This document shows positions 1-6,466 of a stretch of DNA of 6,698 nucleotides, piece by piece. Both the position numbers and the translations under genes were made by a program. Numbering within the stretch: position 1 is the first letter of the stretch; every line of letters starts with the position of its first letter. This DNA comes from Chrysiogenales bacterium (GTDB taxonomy: Bacteria; Acidobacteriota; Aminicenantia; UBA2199): contig SPCN01000129.1 in the NCBI GenBank assembly GCA_004525465.1, positions 1 to 6,698 of the forward strand, given 5' to 3'. The notes beneath the pieces were generated by a model that was not told the origin of the DNA, ran no database searches, and saw only the letters and a program-made list of their open reading frames with translations.

Positions 1-1
1 G

Positions 2-865
2 CATTCCGGGTATGTGGCCCTGCTGGGCCGGACCAATGTCGGCAAATCGACTTTCCTCAATGCCCTGATGCAGACCAAGGTGGCCATTGTTTCCGACAAG
101 CCCCAGACAACGCGCAAGAAGATCCTGGGCATCAAGACCACGGAGCGCGGCCAGATCATTTTCTTTGACTGTCCCGGCATCCACAAGCCCCATTTCCGAC
201 TGAACGAACTGATGATGAAAGAGGTCAACGAGGCGCTGCATGATGCCGACCTGATCCTTTATTTCATAGATGTCGGCGATGCCAAGCAGGACGAGTTCAT
301 TTTTTCGCAGCTGCAGAAAGCCGCCAAGCCAGTGTTCCTGGTGATCAACAAGATTGACAAGCTGAACAAGGCCCGGATACTGGAGAAGATCCAAAGCTAC
401 CGGGACGGGTTGCCCTGGAAAGAGATCGTCCCCATATCGGCTCGGAAGGGCGACAACCTCGAGTTGATCGAAGAACTGATATTCCAATATCTGCCCGAGG
501 GGGAAAACTTCTATCCGGCCGAGGAATATACCCTGCAGTCGGAAAACTTTTTTCTCGGCGAACTGATCCGGGAAAAAGTGCTGAATTTTGTCGAAGACGA
601 GCTGCCGTTCACCACCACCCTGAAAATCGAAGAGATCAAGGACCGCGGCGAGATTGTGTACGTGCGCGCCGAGATTTTCGTGGAGACGCGCGCCCAGAAA
701 AAGATCGTTGTCGGCAAGCAGGGGAACTTGATCAAGCAGATCGGCAGCCAGGCCCGGCTGGCCCTGGAAGGGTATTTTGCCAAAAAAGTGTTTCTCGACC
801 TCTTCGTCAAGATCGTGCCCGGCTGGCGCAACTCGCCGCAGATCATCAGGGAAACCCTCGGCTGA
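2..865 (+). CDS. era: GTPase Era, ribosome assembly factor (5' end cut by the window)
   Basis: Era is a GTPase that binds the 3' end of 16S rRNA and helps mature the 30S subunit in the cytoplasm, at the inner membrane face. Counting from the GTG codon at 14, all five G motifs are present: G1 GRTNVGKS (5-12), G2 region KPQTTR (29-34), G3 DCPG (52-55), G4 NKID (112-115) and G5 SARKG (142-146). The C-terminal KH domain follows, with its GKQG loop at 234-237 and a typical ending near FVKIVPGW. The GTG is not the real start. The frame stays open to the window edge and reads HSGYVALLGR, matching the usual Era N-terminus, so about 5-10 residues are missing. Two small departures from the common sequence are Thr for Pro in GRPNVGKS and Cys for Thr in DTPG; neither removes a catalytic residue. 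The gene ends 87 bases before the kinase. Identification is very secure. Confidence 0.96.
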   Translation, partial: HSGYVALLGRTNVGKSTFLNALMQTKVAIVSDKPQTTRKKILGIKTTERGQIIFFDCPGIHKPHFRLNELMMKEVNEALHDADLILYFIDVGDAKQDEFIFSQLQKAAKPVFLVINKIDKLNKARILEKIQSYRDGLPWKEIVPISARKGDNLELIEELIFQYLPEGENFYPAEEYTLQSENFFLGELIREKVLNFVEDELPFTTTLKIEEIKDRGEIVYVRAEIFVETRAQKKIVVGKQGNLIKQIGSQARLALEGYFAKKVFLDLFVKIVPGWRNSPQIIRETLG

Positions 866-883
866 AAAGCCCTAGTTCTTTTT
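860..883 (+). terminator. Possible weak intrinsic terminator at the end of era
   Basis: A perfect 4-bp GC-rich stem (GGCT 860-863 with AGCC 868-871) closes a GAAA tetraloop, and a T-rich run TTCTTTTT (876-883) begins four bases later. The era stop codon (863-865) lies within the hairpin. A second small hairpin, AGGG-AAA-CCCT, lies just upstream (848-858), and its AGGG could pair instead with CCCT at 870-873. The stem is short for a terminator, so it may be weak, leaky or meaningless. Its position between era and a likely new promoter is the main reason to list it. Confidence 0.35.
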
Positions 884-910
884 CTCAAGTCCATTTCTGA
901 AAAAAAACGG

Positions 911-939
911 TTGATATTTATCCATAAATATAATAAAAT
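911..939 (+). promoter_or_regulatory. Candidate sigma70-type promoter for the kinase operon
   Basis: TTGATA (911-916, one mismatch to TTGACA) is separated by 17 bases from TAAAAT (934-939, one mismatch to TATAAT). A perfect TATAAT also occurs at 929-934, but only 12 bases after that -35 element. The stretch 897-970 is much more AT-rich than the genes on either side. Transcription would begin near 941-946, only about 7-12 bases before the kinase ATG, leaving almost no leader. AT-rich DNA produces chance -10 matches easily, so this is a sequence-based candidate only. Confidence 0.5.
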
Positions 940-952
940 AGAATGAAAATAA

Positions 953-2515
953 ATGCTTAAAATAAATACGCTGCGCTCCAAGTTTCTGCTTTCTTTTATA
1001 TTGATCAGCCTGGCATATATCGTCATTTCCTCTTTTTTCATACTGAATATGATCAATTCCACCAACAACCGCCTGGGCAAGATCAATTTCGTGCACTGGG
1101 CCAAGGATTTCGAAACCATGGTGGAACCGAATTTCATCAATTTCAACTATATGAAACTGACTGCGCAGGCCGAAGATATCCTGAAGGAAAACCGCAATGA
1201 TTTCATAATGCTCTTTGATGCGCATAACAAGGAAATCTTTTACAAAGGCCCCGACTGGATCAAGGCCAGGCTCGCTCCCTACAAAGCGGACGCGGATGAC
1301 CAGGTCAAGGAGACCGCTTTCGATTCTCAGCCTTATTACCTGATCAGCCTGCCGGTGAAAGTAGCCGCCGCGAATACCTTTTGGGGCAGCATCCTTTTCG
1401 GACGCTCCAACGAGGAAAACCAGGCGATCATCTCGGAACTGCGTCTTTTTATCATTATCATTTCTGCCGGGCTGCTGTCGGTTTTCATCATTCTCATCGT
1501 AATCATCAACAGGAAATTGACCCAGCCCATTCAACTGCTGAAAAACGGCCTGGAAAAGATCAGTTATGGGAGCTTTTCACACCGCATCCATATCCGATCC
1601 AACGATGAATTCTCCTATCTCGGCAGCCAGTTCAACGAAATGGCAGAAAAGATCGAAAGCATGATGACCGAAATCGAGGCCACCCACAAGGAGCTGGAAA
1701 AACAGGTCACGTCGCGTACCAGGGAATTGAACGAATCGAACAAGAAACTGCAGATCGCCATGCAGGAACTGCGGGATACGCAGCGTCATATCATTCAATC
1801 GGAAAAGCAAAAATCCCTGACGGCGATCGTTTCGGGATTCGCCCACGAGATCAACAACCCGCTGACCGGGATCCTGGGTTATGTCGATCTTATCGGTATC
1901 CGCGAAGACTCCAGCCCTTATGTCAAGGAAAAGCTGGGCAGCATTCAGAAACAGGCGGAGCGCATCAAGAATATCATCGATCAACTCAACCAGTTGAATC
2001 CGGACATGGAACAGGTCAAAATGGAGATCAGCTTGTCTAATTTGCTGGAAAAGCTGATCAAGGTCATATCCAGCCGTCCCGAAAACAGCGATTACGCCAT
2101 TATAAAAAACAATTTCAATGAGGACATCACCATCCAGGGCAACCATTTCGCCCTGTGGCAAGTATTTGAAGGTATCGTGGAAAACGCCCTTGAGGCTTTC
2201 CGCGAAAACAATATTCGCAAAGGGATTATCGCCATCGAATTGAAAAAATCCATGGATGGGGGACAGGCGATCGTGGATGTCAGCGATAACGGCGGCGGCT
2301 TTAAAAACCTGGACAAGGCCTTTGACCCTTTTTACACCACCAAAAACCGCACCCAGAAGAAAGGCATCGGCTTGACCCTGGCTTACAATATTATCCATGA
2401 ACATCAGGGCAATATTGTCATTAAAAATAATGAGACCAGCGGGGCCACAGTGTCGGTTTACCTGAAAATTGCCGAAAAGAAATTCAAAAACCAAAATCGA
2501 GCGGAGGAAAAATAA
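953..2515 (+). CDS. Membrane sensor histidine kinase (Cache-like sensor, HAMP, HisKA, HATPase)
   Basis: This is an inner-membrane two-component sensor that would autophosphorylate on histidine and pass the phosphate to a response regulator. Two membrane helices (about 10-34 and 164-186) flank a periplasmic region of about 130 residues. Its strands around FIMLFDAHNKEIFYKGP (84-100) and PYYLISLPV to WGSILFGRS resemble a single Cache/PDC fold; that assignment is inferred. HAMP covers about 187-240 (Pro192, Glu219), followed by a coiled coil to about 285. The H-box FAHEINNP places the phosphorylated His at 298. The ATP-binding domain has an N-box (Asn411), G1 box DNGGG (445-449), F-box FDPFYTTK (457-464) and G2 box GIGLTLA (471-477), so it looks catalytically intact. 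The start is fixed because an in-frame TAA lies directly before the ATG and the next candidate would cut the first helix. There is no clear Shine-Dalgarno sequence. The stop overlaps the next start by one base (TAATG). No response regulator is in the window; H-boxes of this kind often pair with NtrC-type regulators. Confidence 0.93.
   Translation: MLKINTLRSKFLLSFILISLAYIVISSFFILNMINSTNNRLGKINFVHWAKDFETMVEPNFINFNYMKLTAQAEDILKENRNDFIMLFDAHNKEIFYKGPDWIKARLAPYKADADDQVKETAFDSQPYYLISLPVKVAAANTFWGSILFGRSNEENQAIISELRLFIIIISAGLLSVFIILIVIINRKLTQPIQLLKNGLEKISYGSFSHRIHIRSNDEFSYLGSQFNEMAEKIESMMTEIEATHKELEKQVTSRTRELNESNKKLQIAMQELRDTQRHIIQSEKQKSLTAIVSGFAHEINNPLTGILGYVDLIGIREDSSPYVKEKLGSIQKQAERIKNIIDQLNQLNPDMEQVKMEISLSNLLEKLIKVISSRPENSDYAIIKNNFNEDITIQGNHFALWQVFEGIVENALEAFRENNIRKGIIAIELKKSMDGGQAIVDVSDNGGGFKNLDKAFDPFYTTKNRTQKKGIGLTLAYNIIHEHQGNIVIKNNETSGATVSVYLKIAEKKFKNQNRAEEK
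2503..2507 (+). promoter_or_regulatory. Ribosome binding site of the foldase gene
   Basis: GGAGG lies seven bases before the ATG at 2515, inside the last kinase codons. It supports this start over the in-frame ATG at 2527. With the TAATG overlap it suggests translational coupling to the kinase. Confidence 0.85.
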
Positions 2516-4446
2516 TGCTCAAATCCATGAGGAATAACGTAAAATCTCTTTCCTGGACCCTTTGGCTGGTCATATTGGCCTTTATCGGCTTTATTTTCGT
2601 GCAATGGGGTTCAGGCCGTTTTGAATCGGAAGGCCTGGACAGGGACGTGGCCGCCGTTGGCCGCCACAAGATCAGCGGCGAGGAATTCCAAAAAAATCTG
2701 GGCAAAAGCCTGGAAATGTACAGCAAGCAGTTCAAAAACAGTTTGACCCGCCAGATGATCAACCAGTTCGGTATAGCCGAACAGGTGCTGCAGGGAATGG
2801 TCAGCGGCTTGATCATCCAGGGTGAAGCGGAAAAACTCAATCTTGATATTTCCGAAAGCGAATTGCAGGATGCCATACGCGCTTATCCGGCTTTTCAGAA
2901 TGAAGGCAAATTCATCGGTTCAGATGAATACGAAAGGCTTCTGGCCTACAACCAAATGACGGTGCGTGATTTCGAGAACGGTTTGAAAAAAGACCTGCTC
3001 GGCGACAAACTGAAGGAACTGGTGACCGCCGGCCGGGTTCTGGACCTGAACATGCTCAAGGAGGAATACCGCAAGGAGAACGACAAGGCCGAGCTGGATT
3101 TCATCACTTTCAAAAGTGACGCCATCAGCGAGGAACCGGCCAGCACTGAAGCGGAGCAGCTTGATTTCTATCAGAAAAATAAAAATCTTTTTCAGAGCAT
3201 GGAAAAAAGGGCCGGGGATGTCCTGGCTTTAAAGTTTGCCGATTTTAAGAAGGAGATCACGCTCAAGGAAGAAGAAGTGTTCGCCTATTACAAAAACAAC
3301 AAAAGTGTGTTCAAAGTTCCCGGGAAAACCAAGATCAGCAGGATCTGGATCGCCTATGATGCGCAGACGCGCGAGCAGGTCCTGAAACAAATGGAAGACA
3401 CCGCGGCCTTGCTGACCCCTGACAATTTCGCTGCCAAAGCCATGGAGCTTTCCGGGGAGGAAAATGCCAAGAATGGCGGTGACTGGGGATACTGGGGCTG
3501 GCAGAATTTTTCCAACCAGGAACAGTCCATGATCAACAACCTCAAGCAAGGTGAAATCTCTTCCCCGGTGGACGCCGGCCAGGGGTTTTCAATTCTGTTT
3601 GCCCAGGAAAAGATCGCGGAACAGCAGGAAAACTATGAAGCGGTCAAAACCCGCATAAAAAGCATAATGGAAAATGATAAATTGAAAAAACTGACCGGCG
3701 AAAGGATCGCCGCGATATATGAAAAGATCAATGCCGCCGATAACCTGAAGCAAGGAGCCGGAAATCTTGCCGAAAAAGTCACGGCCACCGGCTTGCTGAC
3801 CAGGGGCCAAGCCATTAAAGGAATCGATGAGATGGGCTATATTTCCCAGAAACTGTTTACATTGAGTGAAAACGAACTTTCCCAGCCCCTGGATTTTCCC
3901 GAGGGGATCGCCGTGGTGCGCTTGACCAAGATCGTCAGGCCGGAAGTTGAGAAGTATGAGATCGCCAGGGACAAAGTAAAAAAAGAGCTGCAAGCCGCGA
4001 AAAAGCTGCAGCTGCAGCTGGCCCGGGCCCGGAGCGTGGCCGCAGATCTGAACATGCTTGCCGACCCCGGCAAATTAGAGGCCTACCTGAAAAAAGAGAA
4101 CCTGAAACCCGAAGCCATCACTTATCAAAGGGGAGGCAGCCTGGGCGATCTGCCGGCAACGCCGGGATTGGATGAAACCATTTTCGCCATGGACGAGAAT
4201 CTCTATTCGGCGCCGCTGTCAGTAAAATCAACGGCGGCGGTCATCGTCAAGCTGAAGAGCAAGAAAATCGTTTCTGACGGGGACTTCAACAAAGAACGGG
4301 ACGGTTATTACCGCAAAAAACTGGCCGAGGCCAAGAACAGCAGTTTCGGCTCTTATCTGTTGAGTAAAAAAAGCGCTTATGATATCCGTTTTAACGCCGA
4401 GGTTTTCGAAAAGATCAAGGAATACGTGATCTCCAAATTCCGCTAA
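2515..4446 (+). CDS. PpiD/SurA-like membrane-anchored periplasmic foldase, parvulin domain probably inactive
   Basis: The 643 residues match the PpiD layout and length (E. coli PpiD has 623). A short basic N-terminus is followed by one membrane helix (about 13-31), and the rest would face the periplasm. A SurA_N-like helical chaperone region covers about 45-215, including the typical run from NEGKFIGSDEYERLL to MTVRDFENGL. A parvulin-type domain follows (about 265-366), with the conserved GGDWG turn at 321-325, KQGEISSPV (344-352) and a closing strand. The histidines usual in active parvulins are absent: the first strand reads KISRIWIA instead of a SHIL-type motif, and the last reads GQGFSILFA instead of a GYHI-type motif. 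The family includes PpiD, whose parvulin domain is reported inactive, so a chaperone role is more likely than proline isomerisation. Two further segments (443-475, 553-585) resemble the second half of a parvulin domain. A lysine-rich, probably coiled-coil stretch lies at 478-510. PpiD-like is preferred over SurA because of the uncleaved membrane anchor. Confidence 0.85.
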   Translation: MLKSMRNNVKSLSWTLWLVILAFIGFIFVQWGSGRFESEGLDRDVAAVGRHKISGEEFQKNLGKSLEMYSKQFKNSLTRQMINQFGIAEQVLQGMVSGLIIQGEAEKLNLDISESELQDAIRAYPAFQNEGKFIGSDEYERLLAYNQMTVRDFENGLKKDLLGDKLKELVTAGRVLDLNMLKEEYRKENDKAELDFITFKSDAISEEPASTEAEQLDFYQKNKNLFQSMEKRAGDVLALKFADFKKEITLKEEEVFAYYKNNKSVFKVPGKTKISRIWIAYDAQTREQVLKQMEDTAALLTPDNFAAKAMELSGEENAKNGGDWGYWGWQNFSNQEQSMINNLKQGEISSPVDAGQGFSILFAQEKIAEQQENYEAVKTRIKSIMENDKLKKLTGERIAAIYEKINAADNLKQGAGNLAEKVTATGLLTRGQAIKGIDEMGYISQKLFTLSENELSQPLDFPEGIAVVRLTKIVRPEVEKYEIARDKVKKELQAAKKLQLQLARARSVAADLNMLADPGKLEAYLKKENLKPEAITYQRGGSLGDLPATPGLDETIFAMDENLYSAPLSVKSTAAVIVKLKSKKIVSDGDFNKERDGYYRKKLAEAKNSSFGSYLLSKKSAYDIRFNAEVFEKIKEYVISKFR

Positions 4447-4452
4447 AGGAGG
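4446..4452 (+). promoter_or_regulatory. Strong ribosome binding site of the OPT gene
   Basis: AAGGAGG begins on the last base of the foldase stop codon and lies four bases before the ATG at 4457. It is the best match to the anti-Shine-Dalgarno sequence in the window, though the spacing is slightly short. It fixes the transporter start and suggests efficient translation. Confidence 0.88.
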
Positions 4453-4456
4453 AACC

Positions 4457-6466
4457 ATGAACCAGCCACAAAAAGCCAAGGGCATGCCTGAAGGGGCCTT
4501 CGAGATAATGCCCGCGGGCAAGGAATATGCCCCGTATATTGCCAGCGATTCGATCATCCCCGAAGTCACCTCCCGCTCGATCATTTTAGGCCTGATCATG
4601 GCCGTGGTTTTTTCGGCCGCGGCGGCTTTCCTGGGTCTGAAAATCGGCCAGGTGTTTGAAGCCGCGATTCCCATCGCCATCATTGCCGTGGGCGTTTCAC
4701 CTTTGTTCAAAAGGAAGAACACCATTCTGGAGAATGTCATCATCCAGTCCATTGGCGGTGCCTCGGGTCTGATCGTAGCCGGAGCTATTTTCACCTTGCC
4801 GGCATTGTTCATCCTGGGATTGGACAAAAAGATCGGCTTTGATCTGTTTAAAATTTTCATGGTCTCTTTTTTGGGAGGCACGCTGGGAGTTTTGTTTTTG
4901 ATCCCATTCCGCAAATATTTTGTCAAGGAAATGCACGGCCAGTTTCCTTTCCCGGAATCGACCGCCACCGCCCAGATTCTGGTTGCCGGTGAAAAAGGCG
5001 GCGCCCAGGCCAGGATTCTGGTCAAGAGCATGATCATCGGAGGCATCTTCGATTTCATGGTCCATTCGGTTGGCGCTTTCAACGAAGTCTTCACCACCCG
5101 CATTTTCGGGTTCGGTAAGCTGCTCGCTGAAAAGGTCAAGATTGTCTTAAAAATGGACGTTCTCTCGGCCGTCCTGGGACTCGGGTACATCATTGGCCTG
5201 AAATACACGTCGATCATCGCCGCCGGCAGCCTGTTGTCCTGGTTCCTGCTGGTGCCGTTGATCTATTATTTCGGGCAGTTCATTCCGGCCGAGATCGTCG
5301 GCAACGCTCCCAAGCTGATATCGGCCATGAGTGCCGAGGAAATTTTCCGCAACTATGTGCGTTACATCGGCATTGGCGCCATCGCCATGGCCGGCATCAT
5401 TGGCATCCTGAAATCGTCAAAGATCATCGTCCAGGCCTTCGGCATGGGCTTCAAACAGATGTTCCGCAAAACGGCTATCGGCGATGAAAAAACTCCCAGA
5501 ACCCAGACCGACCTGAGCATGAAGTATGTCATTTTGGGACTGGCAGTGACGGCGCTGGTAATATGGGTATTTTTCAGTTTTTCGGTGCTGAGCCCGGTAC
5601 CGCATCCCCTCAAGCTCGGCCTGATCGCCATGGTCACGGTCTTTGTGATCAGCTTTCTGTTTACCTCGGTGGCGGCCCGTGCCATTGCCATTGTCGGTAC
5701 CAACCCCGTTTCCGGCATGACCATGATGACCCTGATCCTGAGCAGCCTGGTGCTGGTGGCTGCCGGCCTGACCGGTGAATACGGCATGTTTGCCGCTTTG
5801 CTGATCGGGGGAGTGGTCTGCACCGCCCTGTCCATGTCGGGCGGCTTCATCACCGACCTGAAGATCGGCTACTGGCTGGGTTCCACTCCGCTCAAGCAGC
5901 AGAAATACAAGTTTCTCGGCATTCTGCTTTCCTCGCTGACCGTGGGACTGGTCATTTTTCTGCTGAACCAGACCTACGGCTTCTCGGGCTCAAACGCCCT
6001 GGCCGCGCCCCAGGCCAATGCCATGGCCGCCCTGATCCAGCCGCTGATGAATCCGGGGGCCCAGGTGCCCTGGCTGCTTTACGGAGTCGGTGTCCTGACC
6101 GCCCTGATCATGGAATTCATAGGCGTGCCACCGCTGGCTTTCGCCCTGGGTATGTATATACCGCTGGAACTGAACACGCCGCTGGTCATCGGCGGCCTGA
6201 TCGCGCACATGGTCATGCGCTCCAGCAAGGATAAGGAACTGGCCACCAAGCGCTATGACAAAGGCATTCTCATCGCCTCGGGCTTCATTGCCGGCGGGGC
6301 GATCATCGGTGTGGTCAGCGCCATCATGAAATATTTCAACCTCGAGCGCTTCGTCCGCCTGGGCTGGTCTGATAATGGCGGGGGCGAGCCTCTGGCCCTG
6401 GTCATGTTCATCGCCCTGGCGATATATCTCTATTTCGACTCGCGCAGTGCCAAAAAGGAAGATTGA
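4457..6466 (+). CDS. OPT-family oligopeptide transporter
   Basis: This is a polytopic inner-membrane protein of 669 residues and about 15-16 predicted hydrophobic helices, the first near 40-62, after a hydrophilic N-terminus of about 38 residues. Hallmarks of the OPT family are present: FRKYFVKEMHGQFPFPESTA (151-170) after a glycine-rich helix, GTNPVSGMT (414-422), DLKIGYWLGSTPLKQQ (467-482) and the region from GVPPLAFALGMYIPL into LVIGG (556-580). Family members move oligopeptides, glutathione-type peptides or metal chelates into the cell, generally by proton coupling. Bacterial members are mostly uncharacterised, so the substrate cannot be read from sequence. The next gene starts as an Xaa-Pro peptidase, which favours peptides over metal chelates; that is inference from context. 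The gene follows the foldase by 10 bases and overlaps the next start by one base (TGATG). No truncation or frameshift is seen. Confidence 0.93.
   Translation: MNQPQKAKGMPEGAFEIMPAGKEYAPYIASDSIIPEVTSRSIILGLIMAVVFSAAAAFLGLKIGQVFEAAIPIAIIAVGVSPLFKRKNTILENVIIQSIGGASGLIVAGAIFTLPALFILGLDKKIGFDLFKIFMVSFLGGTLGVLFLIPFRKYFVKEMHGQFPFPESTATAQILVAGEKGGAQARILVKSMIIGGIFDFMVHSVGAFNEVFTTRIFGFGKLLAEKVKIVLKMDVLSAVLGLGYIIGLKYTSIIAAGSLLSWFLLVPLIYYFGQFIPAEIVGNAPKLISAMSAEEIFRNYVRYIGIGAIAMAGIIGILKSSKIIVQAFGMGFKQMFRKTAIGDEKTPRTQTDLSMKYVILGLAVTALVIWVFFSFSVLSPVPHPLKLGLIAMVTVFVISFLFTSVAARAIAIVGTNPVSGMTMMTLILSSLVLVAAGLTGEYGMFAALLIGGVVCTALSMSGGFITDLKIGYWLGSTPLKQQKYKFLGILLSSLTVGLVIFLLNQTYGFSGSNALAAPQANAMAALIQPLMNPGAQVPWLLYGVGVLTALIMEFIGVPPLAFALGMYIPLELNTPLVIGGLIAHMVMRSSKDKELATKRYDKGILIASGFIAGGAIIGVVSAIMKYFNLERFVRLGWSDNGGGEPLALVMFIALAIYLYFDSRSAKKED
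6455..6459 (+). promoter_or_regulatory. Ribosome binding site of the M24 peptidase gene
   Basis: AAGGA lies six bases before the ATG at 6466, within the final codons of the transporter gene. It supports the ATG that overlaps the transporter stop codon. Confidence 0.65.

Noticed and set aside
14..16. GTG as the true start of era
   Set aside because: The reading frame stays open upstream to the window edge and encodes HSGY, matching the usual Era N-terminus. The gene is cut by the window, not started here.
878..905. TTTTTC / GAAAAA inverted repeat as a terminator
   Set aside because: The stem is only A/T-rich with a loop of about 16 bases, so it would be unstable. The GC-rich hairpin just upstream is the better candidate.
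872..1534. Minus-strand open frame covering the era-kinase gap and the kinase N-terminal half
   Set aside because: The product is low-complexity antisense sequence without a recognisable domain, and most of it overlaps the well-supported kinase gene.
1577..2494. Long minus-strand open frame of 305 codons opposite the kinase
   Set aside because: The + strand carries all kinase motifs in order. The antisense product has no recognisable family and no sensible gene context.
4447..4456. Promoter or terminator between the foldase and OPT genes
   Set aside because: The gap is only 10 bases and is filled by the ribosome binding site, leaving no room for either.
4228..5217. Long minus-strand open frame of 329 codons
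   Set aside because: It lies opposite the foldase 3' end and the OPT gene, whose protein motifs are clear. Its translation has no recognisable domain and looks like an antisense shadow.
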